Of a DNA stretch of 64,000 nucleotides, positions 1 through 11,940 are shown piece by piece. This stretch comes from Gonapodya prolifera JEL478 (lineage: Eukaryota; Monoblepharomycota; Monoblepharidomycetes; Monoblepharidales; Gonapodyaceae). The translations under genes were made by a program, and so were the position numbers. The stretch is from contig KQ965735.1 of NCBI GenBank assembly GCA_001574975.1, positions 805,479 to 869,478 of the forward strand, given 5' to 3'. Position 1 is the first letter of the stretch, and every line of letters starts with the position of its first letter. The notes under the pieces are model-generated. The model was not told the origin of the DNA, did not search any database, and saw nothing but the letters and a program-made list of their open reading frames with translations.

Positions 1-1542
1 CGTTCACAGTCGCAGCATTCGTCGGTGACTCCTTTGACGTGATTGCGGGGCCCGTGCGAGCTACGGCAGTGACGTTAATATTGGGGCAGATTCGGACAGG
101 AAGGAACGGGAACACCGCCCTTGAGAAGCGGTGGATCCGCCTGAACAGCTCCAGGGGAGGGGAGTGTGACTATTTTGTTTCATCAAGCCCAAGTAATATG
201 TGAATAGAGGAGTGGTTGGCGTGGGTTCTTCAATAGGAGCAATCGGCATGCTAATTAAGCTCACCTGAACTCCAACTACCCGTAATTTGAGGGCATCCAC
301 CCCCGAAGCAGCAGCCTCATTCCCTTCCACAGCAGATTTCCTTGCACGTTCAAAGTCCTCCACACTTTGCAAGCCCACATCGCTCAGCCAAGACTCTGCA
401 TCGCGGTAAATTTCCCAATAACGTTCCGGAGCTCGGGCGTAAGCTTGCTCCTCAGCGTCGGCCAAGGAAAGATCCAGGTGTCGTTCGAAAAACGGGCGAG
501 TTAATGAATGCGGTGTGTGGGGATTGGTGGTGGAAGCTTCATCGGAGTGGTTCAATTTTGCTGGCGATGCAGCGAACTGCGGCTTCCTCCGGCGTTTCCG
601 AGGTCCTGACGGGGGTGGGGAGCCGGCCGACTCATGTGACCCGGTGGGCAAAGGTGGGCCCTCCACGGAGAGATCCAGCAATGCACCTGCAGCTGGCCGT
701 TTCGGACGCAGACGTGTCTCCTGAATCTCTGGAACCGCTGGGTCGGCCTTGACGGGTACCAAAGGGTTCGCGTCAGCTGGGACAATGACGTACGCATAGC
801 CGGGCCTCCGCGGTAGGCGGGGTAGGAGAAGCTCGGCCTCCCCAGCCGGGGGTGCGGACGGGAGAGCTGTCGGGTTCTGGCTCTCCATACCAACCACACC
901 CGCACCGCTGCCCCCGGCTTCATCACCCACCAGTCCAGGACCTGCTTTGTCTCTGGCAGCCAGGTTGTGCTTCATCGTGCCCTCGTGTCTGTTCAAGTAC
1001 CAATCCACGAGGCGGGGGATGTGTGTGCTGCACACATTGCATTCCCCAGTCTCCGTGCCAGGCGTCTCGACGAGCCACGGACGGGGCTTGTAAATGACGG
1101 GTGCTTTGGCCTTATTTGCACCCTTGCCCGCATGTCCATTGGCCTTCCCAGAGGAAACGCCGTGCTTTCCCTCCACTCCATTTGGCACACCGTTGGGTTG
1201 ATGCCCCCCGTCATGTCCATCATCCACACTCTGCGTCTCCTCTGTGTGCGCCTTCGCCACGTCCCTATGCTCTGTTGGATCTGCCTCCCCGTCCACGTCC
1301 ATCCCCTCCACTGCCCCTCCATGTTCCTCCGGCCCCCGGTGCTGCCCGTCACCATCGTCCGCCCCGTATTTGACCTCGCCATCGGGGCCATCGTACTCTC
1401 GACCGTTCACTGCCACCTCACTCTCCATCCACCGCTCCCCTGGCACAGGTGAGGTCGATCCGTTTTGGGCTAGGTGACTATCGGTAGGATAACCGACCCC
1501 CGGGAGTGACACGGCACTGTAAGGGTCAATAAGCTGCTCCAT
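1..1542 (-). CDS. Zinc-finger-like nuclear protein, 3' end beyond the window
   Basis: I do not recognise the family. Translation from the ATG at 1542 gives 426 codons in exon 1 (1542-265), followed by a CAG|GTGAGC donor. With an acceptor at 170 the second exon (169 to the edge) stays open past base 1, so the gene is probably cut by the window; reading through the donor instead gives a stop at 61-63. The protein is acidic and Gly/Asp-rich at the N-terminus. It has a C-x2-C-x14-H-x5-H cluster near residue 170 (CNVC, later RHEGTMKH) like a U1-type zinc finger, and a basic GPRKRRRKPQ stretch that could be a nuclear localisation signal. An in-frame ATG at 1647 would add 35 residues of less typical composition. 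DNA or RNA binding is inference from the finger and the basic patch only. Confidence 0.6.
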
Positions 1543-2159
1543 AATTATACGATCACGATGGAGGATTGCAGCGTTGGGGCTTTGGGGTCTTTGGAACAGG
1601 ATGTGGTCTTTTGGTGGCAAATCACGCAAATCGTGCGCGCAAAGCACCGGTTTCCACCACGGAAACCAGGAAGATCGCGCCGTGCGGGTTCTTGTAAAGC
1701 TGAGAAGGGGTGTTTGGGGTTATGAGAGCGCCAACTTATTTTTTTGGTTCCAACTGCCCGACACCTAACAGTGAACTTCCCCCCCCTTCCTTTCCCAACT
1801 CTGTGTTTGGTGCACCTCAAATGCATAAGAGAAAATAGAGAGAGATAGAAAGTGGCAAAATGGGCAGGGGGTCTTCTTTCCTTCTAAAATGTGTAGGTTG
1901 AGATCAGAGGTTCAACCCGCCTGAGTTACTACCGAGTCCAGTAACTAATAGCCCAGCAACACAGGAGAGCAGATAAGGTAGCTGCTTAGGCACTGCATGA
2001 CGTAACACTACATTCTTCGGCTCAATCCTCAAAAAAGTTAGCTGCTTCGGCCACGCCCGGGAAAAGAAGTTGGAGCGTGCCGGCAGAACTCTGATCATCA
2101 CGCCCTCCCATGCAACAAAACCAGGCTCGCATGCACGGCTGGACCAAAGTCACGTCGCA
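1543..2159. promoter_or_regulatory. Divergent intergenic region
   Basis: This lies between the start codons of the leftward zinc-finger gene and the rightward glycosyltransferase, so it should carry both promoters. I see no defined element, repeat or RNA gene in it. Confidence 0.4.
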
Positions 2160-5100
2160 ATGACCCCACTTCGAGTCTACGTGGGAACATCGCCATTGAG
2201 GGGATATAGCGGTACTTATCTCACTCCTTCTCTCGTCGTTCGTCCGATGCGACAGCTGAAGCTCGATTCTCTGCGATTCCCTGAAAAAAGGCTGGCTCAC
2301 ATACACCGCATCGACCATCGAAAAATCCATCTTCAACGATGCCCGTGCGGTCCACTCCTACGTTGTGATTGGGTGGTCTGAACAGGGGGAAACCAAGTTC
2401 ATCCGCTACGAATGGGCCATGTTGGACGAAGGCGGCTTTAAGGTGAATGCTTCAGTGTGAAATAAGGGGGGAAACGCTGAAATGCCTTGTCCTAACAAGT
2501 CATTATCACCAAAGACTTTGGTGACCCCACTCGCAATGTATCCGGACCTTCCTGCGCGCGGACCCGCTCCTGAACCCGTGGACCACCTCTTTCTTACTTT
2601 TTGGTCGAGAGAGCGCCCTGATGACCGAGTTATCGAGGTCGGACTCACCACAAGGACCCCAGCTGAAGCTGAGCGATGGACGTTGGACTGGATTGCTCAA
2701 GACAATCGGTACAATGCGTTCTGGAACAACTGTAGAACATTCGTGGATGGACTGTGCGAGTACATGGTGACTGTCAGACCTGCTCCGTGGGAGAGGCCGT
2801 TTCCAGGCACAACCAAATTGGGACCGTTCACGGCTGTCGGTACGGCTGGAAAAGTACGTTCTCTCTCTTCGGTGATGAAGATCGACTTACGCTCATTCTT
2901 TCACAAACAAATTGATATGTAGACTTTCACATCGCCGCTTGAGTACGCACACTATTGTGACAAGAAGTCGCTCCGCACCCGTCAAATTCTCACCGCCGAA
3001 GCACCAACTCTTCCTCCTCGCTATCGCTATTCCGATGAAGTCGGCTCCGAAGCCAGTGTCTCATCTTCTTCCTCCGTGATGCCTCCAAACAATGGTGCAA
3101 GTATTGAGGTAGAGCGTGCCAGCTCTGAAGGTCGATTCGATGTCATAATTGAAGATAGTAGAATCGGAGAAGAGGAGGAGGACAGGGAAAGTGGCGACGA
3201 GTCTATTGAAAGGCCTGAGCCCACCGCGAATGACGTTAAGCAGACGATTCGCAAATCGAAGGCGGCGCAAAAAGCCGAGAGAGAGTTGCGAGAGGCGTTG
3301 TACAAGGCTCGCGAGCCAATGGTCGTCCCCAGACTGAATGTTGTCATCACAATTGTCGGAAGCAGGGGCGGTGAGACTTTTGCATGATCGAATTTGAATT
3401 TGAGAGTTTAACCTGATGAACTGGTAGATGTACAACCCTTTATTGCACTCGGGAAACAACTTCAGAAGCCTTCGCCCAAACACCCATGGGGTCATAGAGT
3501 CCGTTTAGCAACCCACGCCACGTTTCGCAAGTTTGTCACAGATGCTGGACTAGAGTTCTATCCACTCGCGGGGGATCCTGTTGAATTGATGGCGTTTATG
3601 GTCAAGAGTGCGTGACGTTGAAGTGAGCTTCTGTGCCTTGGCTAACACCGTTACTACTTACTCTACAGATCCAGGGTTGATTCCTGGCGTAGATTCCATC
3701 CTTGCTGGCGATATATCAAGGAAGAGGTCTTCGATGGCTGATATTATTGCGAGTGTTTATCGGGCCTGCACGGAGGCAGACCCAGCGGATGCTTTGGAGC
3801 GCCCATTCATCGCCGACGCTATTATTGCAAATCCACCAAGTTTTGGCCACGTACACGTTGCAGAGAAGTTGGGAATACCGGTTCATGTATTTTTCACGAT
3901 GCCGTGGACTCCGACGAGAGTGTTCCCCCACCCATTGGTACGTTGGTGAAAGAACGGCGCCGCTTCACCGTTCGTCATTGATCATGTACTTTTGGGGCGT
4001 CAGGCAAATATTAAGAATTCGTCTGCATCTGTCTCGCTCACCAACAAACTTTCTTACGACGTCATGGAGCTTCTCACCTGGGAAGGTCTCGGAGATCTGG
4101 TCAACGAATTCCGACACAGTCTTGGTCTCAGCGGTATCGCCGTTCAATATGCCCCCTTCATCGCTCGATCCCTGAAAATTCCGCACACGTATGCATGGAG
4201 TCCTTCGCTCGTGCCTAAGCCACCAGATTGGAAGGACTACATTGATGTGGTCGGCTTTTTCCATTTGCCTGGATCAGGAGAGCTGAACTATGAGCCGCCT
4301 GCCGGTAAGCAATCAAGACAGACTAGAGTTTAGGTCATCTTTCTTTCAACTCCGTGCTTCTGTAAATTTCACACCACCAGATCTCTTGGAATTTCTTTCA
4401 GACTCCAAGAAACCTGTGGTGTACATTGGTTTTGGAAGTATTGTCATTGATGATCCTGATGGATTGACCACGATGATTTTTGAAGCATGCCAGAAGGCAG
4501 GGGTTCGAGCGCTGATAAGTAAGGGATGGGGAGGAATTGGAGGTAGCGAGTTGCACCTTCCGAAAGACATTTATCTGGTAAGACTTGGAGAATTCATGGA
4601 ACTCATTCACGTGCCTAAATGGTTTAATGTTTTTGTTCCATTTTGAGCAGATAGGGAGCTGCCCTCACGACTGGCTATTCCAAAACGTTTCCGCAGTTGT
4701 TCACCACGGCGGTGCTGGCACCACTGCAACTGGGTGTGTTCACCAATATTCGCCTGGTTTGTCTTATTTGTTGAAAAGTCGCCCCTTCCACCAGATTAAA
4801 GTGCGGTAGACCAACGTGCGTCGTACCATTTTTTGGCGACCAGCCATTTGTGAGTGGACTTGGGTTTTCGTTCGCGTTCTTTTGAAACTCACACCCATGA
4901 TTCCGTCTTCAGTGGGGAGGTGAGATACGTTTTCAATTACTATTTATAACCAGCGCTTTGAAGCGGAAATGAAAACTCTATCCCATTTGTGCAACGCTCT
5001 TATCTCAGCTATGGTGATTCATCGCATGACTTATGGGAGCGCGCATTATGTCTCATAAACGTCTTTCTTTGAAGATTGCGAACCGAGGAGCAGGACCACC

Positions 5101-6369
5101 TCCAATTCCTTTCAAGAAGCTCACTTCCGACAAGCTTGCTGATGCCATCAAGTTTTGTCTTCGTCCCGACGTCCAGAAAATTGCCGAAGAAATCAAGGAT
5201 ATGATGAGTTCAGAAGATGGTGTGGCCGAAGGCGTTGCCTCCTTCCATAAGCACCTTCCACTGGAAAACATGGTGAGAAAGAGGCGGGGTGAGGGGTGCC
5301 CAAATTTGCCTGGCCCAGCTGAAAGGATAAACGAATTAGGTGTGCGATATTCACCGCACCCAACTCGCCCGTTGGTTCTCGGAAGAAAGCTGCTCAAAGC
5401 TTTCTGACCACGTAGCCTTGGTGCTCATTGAAGCTGGAAGAATTTCGAGAGGAAAACTGATGCCCTATCTTAGTACTCACTGGGACCTGACGGAAACCCC
5501 ACATGAACTTTTGGTAAGAACACAGTCACGCGATTTCCTCACGTCACTTTCATAAAGACATAAAATCTTGATGATGACAGACTGGAGTACTCGCTGGAAC
5601 AAAGAGTTTCACAGTTGGTGCCGTGAGAGGTGTTCACCACTTAATCCTTCAAAGCTACCGAGGAATGTCTAAAGCAGCGCAGGCTCCATCTAAAACAGAT
5701 GGTGCAATAGAAATCGCGAAAGGTGTTGGTGTTGGCATTGGTTCCATGGGATATCATCTCTTCAAAGGTGAGCCCCTTCACCCCCTTCTCGGTTCCTGGG
5801 CACAAACCGACCGGGGAAATTCAGGTACTGGGAACCTCCTTTTAAATTCTTCCGGCGGTATGCACAATACTGTGCGACAGATAGCCGGCGAACCGGCATA
5901 CAGGCAACCGGCTGTAACGGGGGTCGGAACGGGGGTACTAGAGGGGGTGAAGTCTTTCTCCTTGGGTATAGGTCACGGGTTTGCCGGATTTTTTGTCAAA
6001 CCAGTGAAGGGTTTCGGAGATGGTGGCTTGACAGGAGCAGTGGCAGGGTTTGGCGAGGGGACAGCGGATTTTCTACTCCGACCTCTCGCCGGGACAATCG
6101 ATCTCGTTGCACTGTCGGGGAAGGGAATCTCTCAAAGCGTCAAACACTTCCGTCGGTCGCATGCATCAGCGTCACCCCGTCCTGAAAGTCCAATTTCCTC
6201 CTCTCAATCGGAACCTACAGGAGCATTAGAGGTGCCAAAATTGGAACTTTGGAAACTCTCACCCCCACCCGCGTATACGGAAAGCACGTCTCCGAATGGT
6301 GCATCTACACTCGGTGAGGAAGAAATACTCAGACGATTTGATGCACTAGTGAAGTATCGGAGCCGTTAG
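2160..6369 (+). CDS. Sterol/lipid glucosyltransferase with papain-fold-like N-terminus
   Basis: This is a GT-B glycosyltransferase of the UDP-glucose:sterol (Atg26/UGT80) type, expected to move glucose from UDP-glucose to a membrane sterol or lipid. Exons: 2160-2211, 2291-2442, 2515-2853, 2923-3370, 3428-3607, 3669-3937, 4004-4304, 4381-4577, 4651-4733, 4810-4849, 4913-4919, 5009-5013, 5075-5272, 5340-5513, 5581-5767, 5825-6369; all phases close, giving 1058 aa. The N-lobe starts at [19 protein letters not shown]. The C-lobe has the donor site [13 protein letters not shown] and then [12 protein letters not shown]. The C-terminal ~250 residues (Gly-rich, [16 protein letters not shown]) resemble the Vps13/Atg2-like tail of some fungal UGTs. 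The first ~180 residues are unusual: HSYVVIG and [10 protein letters not shown] look like the His and Cys sites of an LRAT/NlpC-P60-like fold. Exons 11 and 12 are 7 and 5 nt. The start choice rests on phase agreement. Confidence 0.85.
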
Positions 6370-7102
6370 CTGCATTTAATTTATTTCGAAGCACGAACGA
6401 AACGCAGACTCGTAATAAAATGATTTGTGGGTGGTAATGACGCGGCCACGACAAGAAACCACCCGTCGGTGCATGGGCGCAGGTCGAAGGGGTTCCGGAC
6501 CGGACACGAACACTCGACACACGACCAGAGGGGGAGGATTTCCGGCGAGAGCATCACAAACGAGTCCTAAAACGCGGGAGGAGGAGTGTCGTTCCCGGGC
6601 GGAACGAGAGGGCTGAGGATTAAGGTGAATGGTGAAGATGGAGTTTGGGAAGCGGATGTTATGGTGGGACGAGAGGCGTAAATGGAGATAGGAGAGCGAA
6701 TGGATGAAAAATGAATGGATGGAAAGCGGGAAGGAGTGGACGGGAATGAATGATTGGGAAGGTTCGACTGGGGAACGATTCAGGAGGAGGAAGGGGAATT
6801 CATCAACAGAAGGAAGAATTCACCTGGCTCAAAGTAATCAATAAGAAGAGAAGCGGGCTATTCGAGGGACCTAGACGAGAGATTATGAGCAACTGGATGT
6901 TTACATGGAGCCAGTGGAATGCGAGAACATGAGGACTATCGGACGAGGGAGCTTTTGATTCTGAGACTGGGTCGTGCGAGCTGGAGTGGTGGAGTGAGGG
7001 ACTGCTGCCTTGTTGTTGTCTGTTGTCACGTCTTCACGACTCACTCTTCATTCTCCCATTCCCTCACAATCTCTCTCCACTTTCCAACCTCAATCAGCAG
7101 CC
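6370..7102. other. Intergenic region, no gene seen
   Basis: It follows the glycosyltransferase stop and precedes the ATG at 7103. Purine-rich, GGA-biased DNA fills about 6600-6900 and a CT-rich stretch lies just before the next start, as in many fungal promoters. No conserved ORF was found. Confidence 0.4.
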
Positions 7103-10100
7103 ATGGCCTCACTCTCTGACTCTTTGCTCGCGGTTGTCCCTCGGGCTTTGTGGTCTTCCGATTCCGCCTCATTAGTGAACTCCGCCAAGGATTCCATCAA
7201 TGCCTCTTCTCCCACTGCCTCTTCCCCCCCTTCCACATCCTCTCCTAGTTACCCTTGGTCGCATTATCATTCTCGCACTATTTTGCTCTCAGTGGTGGCC
7301 GGCTCTCTCGCCCTTGCAGCAGCAGCTGGTGCTTACTACTATATCGCGCTGTCCCCTCCACGCTCCAAGTCCAAAAAACAACGCACACGAAACGAAAATG
7401 CTTTGGCGACATCGTTTGCTCCAGGGCCAGAGGGCGACCCCGCGGCCCATGCTCGCGCATCTTCCTCTTCGGGTCTGCGGATATCTATTGTTGAGCCCGG
7501 TAGACGGAATTCGGTGGGCGCCATGTCTCCCAGAAGACATCCATTCACCTTTCCTTACGCGGATGAGTTGGTATGTATAAAGTCATGCCAAAGATTAGAT
7601 TTACATCGAACAGAATTGATCTTCGTTCCTTCTCTACCACATTGTCTATTCGGACTCTTCCTGGTCATTACGGCTCAATTTCTGTGGCACACCCTAGGAC
7701 GCACTTTCCTCCGAATCTGACTCCGATTCCGAATCTCCCTCCCGCTCTTCCTCTCATCCTCGCATCCCCCGTCTCCTCCCTCTCACCAATGAGGTGCTCT
7801 CTCGTATTCTCGCCGTTTCCGCTCGATCCAAAAACCTTGTTGCTTCCCACCTCGCCTCCGCCCCTTTACCTCCTTTCGACTCACAAATCGCCCACGTCAA
7901 ATTCGTTGCACGACGACACAAACACCTGTACCACCCACTCCTCGTCGAAGGGCCTCCCGGTGTCGGATTGGATATGGCCCTGCATGCCTGGACGGCTGAC
8001 GAGGCCGATACTCGCCCGGCCTTGTACATACCGCTGAGGAGGCTGCTTGTTGGAGTCGCTCAAGGGATCACGTCCCCCTCCCGAGCGGGTGCCCAAGTGG
8101 GAGCCGACCTCGCCGTAACCCCAGCCGAGGGCGATCTTCCGCCATTCTTCGCGCTTGATCCATACGACCCCTCGTTTGTGCCCTTGTCCCACCGGCGAAG
8201 CAATTTCCGTGTACTCATCGCTCAGGCTCTCGGTTGGATCGAGCCGACGCCCCCGCCGTCACAGCAAGCCAAGGCTCTTGGGCTTGGAGTGTCCTTAACC
8301 TTACCCGACCAAGAGCATCCTGGCTCTCCAACGGCTACCACCGTGTCGGACCCGCCAACACCGCTTGCCACATCATCGTTTTCGTTCCCATCGTTTGGCG
8401 CAGTGCCAAACCAGACTTCCGCGGCACCTGCCGCACCAGCTGCTCAGATTGCCGACCTTTCCATGTCTCAGGAGTGGACCGGGGAGGAGCCCACTGACCA
8501 GGCAGAGCGACCCAGACCACTCAGCTGGGGTCTCTTTGATGACGTGGGCAACCCAGGTTCCCGAACCCCCACGATGGGAGCGGTGGCGATGGGAATGAGT
8601 GGTTTGAGCGGTACAAGCGGCTACGAGATGGTTCCCGGTCCTCACGACGGAGGTTTCGGGTTTCCTGCCGAGGGATTCGGGTTTTCGGACGGACCAACGG
8701 CATCGGGAGCCAGCACTCCCAAGGCCAAATTGCCGGGATTCGAGATGGGGGAGGGCTTCTTGGGGTGGTCAGAGCCTGGGGATCATGCTGGAGGCGCTGC
8801 TGGGCTGGGGGATGCTTGGGGAGGGGCCGACGGCGAGGATGGCAGCGAAGGCGTTGCTGTGGAAGTAGAGGACGAACTGGATGGAGTGGAGGTAGAGGTA
8901 GACGAGAAGGCGAACGCGGAACCCGTGGTGGTGGTGGGCACAATTACCCCTGTAGAGGCCCACGCCGATGCCGCCGCAATACCCGCATCGACTCCTCCCA
9001 CTCGGCAATCGTTTATGGCCCGAGCTTTGGCCACTGTGGGTGTGTCCCGCCGCGCCACCACTCCATCTCCAGTTCCCTCGCGCACCCCGTCGCCGCCGCC
9101 TACACCAACCCCTTGGAGGGTACCAGTGCCCAGCTCAACCTCGCCAGACCCGCCGTGGATCCAGCACGTGACACTGGCGTTGGCGGTATTGGCGGCCAAA
9201 CACGCGCGGCCCGTTTTGGTTGTTGTAGACGGTGCAGAGGTGTTGTTCGAGCAGAGGGGGAGGAGAGTCGAGCCAAGGGATGGTGTGTGGGATGATGTTT
9301 CGGAGGTGCTTGAGTGGTTAGGGAGTGTCGAAAGGAGGGGTTGGGCGGAGGTAGTCTTGGGCGGAGTGGGGGGCGGAGGAGTGCTCGGGAAAGGGTTACG
9401 AGGGCGTGAGTATGGCTAATTTTAGGCTAGCACGGATACCTGATACTCACGAACATGGCTCATCGTTTCTCTCTCACCTTACGGGCCCTTATAACGACAC
9501 CGCCAGTTCGCGTGTTTGACCGCCGCTTGCACGTGCGGACAGTGGACTACGACACCGACGAGGCGATATCGGCGTACCTCCTGGACAGCGTTAACCCGAA
9601 AATTGAGGACGAGGCCGGACGGTTCGACGCGCGGACGGCCGCGCTGTGGGTGGAATACTTTGGAGGGAACGGAGACGAGGTGGCTCTGTATGTCGCTCAG
9701 AATAAGGGTGTGGAAGGTGGGTTGATGTGGACTGGGGTGTGATGTGGCACGTCGCTTAACCGTTCTTCCTCCATCGTTCCACAGAGTACATCCAAGCCCG
9801 CACTGTGCAAACCCTTGCCCACGTGACTGAATTCTTATCCGACCACCCCTTCTTTGCTTCCACCAACCCTCACAACCCATCCTACCTTCCCGACCTCACC
9901 GCGCTCGTGCTCCACCTCATCGTCAACAATGGTGCAATCGACCCTTCGACGGAGAACTGGGGCACGCGCATGTGGGAGCTCGTGGACGTGCTCGTCTCGT
10001 GGCGGCTCCTGCGGCGCCGGGCAAAGTTCGACGACAGGGGAAGCACGGCGAGCACGCGGTCGTCGCTCAAGTCGGGATCGTGGTGGGCACGCGGAAAGGC

Positions 10101-10661
10101 GCCTTCGGCGTCCACGGGGAGCGGCGTGCAAACCAACCTCCGCGGGAAGCAGTCGGCGCTGGGGCCCAGTCTCGCCCCCGGTGCGGCCGGAGGTGACCCG
10201 TTCAAACCGTTGCCGCCGCACCTGTTCGACGCGTGGAACCCGACCGGTGCAGGATTCGACGAGCAGAGCTTTTTGAGTGGCGTGCCTAACCTCGGGTCGA
10301 GTCCCGGTTCGGGGGCTTTTGGTGGACCGAGTGGGCAGGGACAGGTGGATGAGGATGGGGGCAATTTGTCGGACGGGGATGAGAGACACTCGTCTGAGGA
10401 CGAAGAAGCGCAGGATGAGGATGAAGACGATAGCGACGATGATGTGGATTGGGGGGAGGTGGAGCTTGTGTGGTATGATGCGCTGGTGAAGGACTGTATG
10501 GAAAGGTGGGTTTTTGTGGAGTTTTTGAGTGTCACATGTGGCGGGAATGACAAGTCTGACGCCTTTATCCGCTCGTGCTCTTATGCAGATGGTTTAACAC
10601 GGTCGGTATTTCGGGCACCACATATAACCCTTTCGCAGCCGATCGGCTGTTGACGCCGTGA
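7103..10661 (+). CDS. Membrane-anchored P-loop-like protein, unrecognised family
   Basis: Exons 7103-7570, 7698-9405, 9507-9707, 9785-10505 and 10589-10661 join in phase to 1056 aa; the ATG sits in a CAGCCATGG context. One hydrophobic segment at about residues 59-80 (ILLSVVAGSLALAAAAGAYY) suggests a single membrane anchor after a Ser/Pro-rich N-terminus. At about residue 215 comes LLVEGPPGVGLD, which looks like a Walker A loop whose invariant Lys-Ser/Thr has become Leu-Asp. About 370 residues later PVLVVVDGAEVLFE resembles Walker B. Between them is a long acidic, Gly/Ala-rich insert. The C-terminal half is helical-looking, has a long Asp/Glu run (DEDEDDSDDD) and ends in WFNTVGISGTTYNPF. It could be a non-hydrolysing or STAND/AAA-derived scaffold of an organelle membrane; I cannot name a family. 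Gene structure is well supported, function is not. Confidence 0.75.
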
Positions 10662-11689
10662 AGTCGTGGCAATGGCGGCCCTCCGCTCGAAATCTGTGGC
10701 GGACTGAATTTTTTCTTTTGCAACCCGAGACCGAAATCGTGTCGTGTCGAGGAATGGATGTGCTGCTGCAGAGTGTAACATTGTTGGGGCGGAGTTGAGC
10801 AAAAAGACGTTGGACGTGCTAAACTGGACAGAGTTTTGTCAAATTTTTAGACATGCCTGGACGCTGACAAGGGGTCATCTAACCTAAAATAAGAGCTGAA
10901 GACACTCCAAATGGAACAAAGAAAATATCTGACATTGCTGAAGACATTTACTTGCCGGAACAGAGACAGTGTCTTGAGTTTTCGAATTCCATCTCCACCA
11001 ATATACAGATGGGTTTGAGGCTTTCGCACCACCCCTTGAGCCAGTCGACGTGGGATCAGGCATAGATTGCTTTTGTGACTCGTTGGCTCGCTGGTTATGT
11101 GAGCAGTGCGTGTGAGAGTGTGACACACGAATGAATTGTTCTCAACGAGTAAAGCCGCGAACGCGAATTCGTCAGCTCCTTGGTCTAACGGCTCACATGC
11201 ACATCCTGTAGTGAGATCGTTTCTTTGCGCCCAGAAATCGGCTCTGAATCGAGCTGGAAGAGGAGGAAAAGAGTCGCCGTCGTGGGCTCCCGCCGCCGAA
11301 ACAAATCATCGCAACGGACACACGCACAGATTCACGATCACAGTACTGTAAGACTCTCTTGGTTGAAAGGTTTATGTGCAGGCCGGCACAACTATTTGTG
11401 ACCTGGCCTGTTCGCCTCACGGTGTCCTGTTTGTGTCCGCCCAGTGTCCACGTCGGCATCCCGCAATGACAACAAGATCTTGCCGTGATGACGCCACATC
11501 TCGCGATAACTTTGGCGGGACATCCATGTCAGAAAATGAATGAAAGCATGGCCTGGGCTTACCCAACGGACTCACAAACCCCATTGGCGCGTCATCACGT
11601 GATATTAGAAAACGGCTGAAATGTAGTAATGATACTGGAAGTGCTTACGAATCGTGTTTCCTTGGACGGACGGATGCATTTTTGCCTCT
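10662..11689. other. Intergenic region
   Basis: I find no convincing gene here. A segment at about 11523-11567 matches, in inverted orientation, the DNA at about 15693-15738, which suggests that this stretch belongs to the same duplicated block as the glycogen synthase fragments. Confidence 0.4.
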
Positions 11690-11915
11690 CTCGAGGTGCT
11701 TGAACACGTTGTTCGCCAGGGGCTCTACTCCTTATAAGAACATTGGAGGGTCGACTCTCTTGCGGTGTTCTCGAACACTTTCTTTTTACAGGGGCTACAT
11801 TCTAGCCGAATGCACGGCCATGGGCGTTCCCACCATCATCCCAAACATCTCCGGATGCGTCTTCCATTCGACCCGGGTAACAACGGCATCTACATCATCG
11901 ACCGCCGGGCTGCAG
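11690..11915 (+). pseudogene. Glycogen synthase fragment (intron 6/exon 7 region)
   Basis: The translation includes YILAECTAMGVPTII and, in a shifted frame, remnants of the following HGIYIIDRR-type segment. This corresponds to [15 protein letters not shown] of the intact glycogen synthase at 20-22.5 kb. The preceding intron sequence with CTTGAACACGTTGTTCGCCAG is also recognisable, and a second, related piece of it follows about 65 bp later. Only some 75 codons are represented, the frame is not maintained, and no flanking synthase exons are present, so this is a dead duplicate on the opposite strand from the functional gene. Drift is greater than in the 16-kb fragment, so it is probably the older copy. 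Confidence 0.75.
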
Positions 11916-11940
11916 GGTGTACTACAAGAAAAGTCGTAAC

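Noticed and set aside
7794-8192. Overlapping ORFs on both strands at the start of the P-loop-like gene's second exon
   Set aside because: Only the plus-strand frame joins in phase to exon 1 and exon 3; the others are shadows.
11166-11240. tRNA-like D-arm sequence (AGCTCCTTGGTCTAACGG)
   Set aside because: I could not pair an acceptor stem, anticodon arm or T-arm around it.
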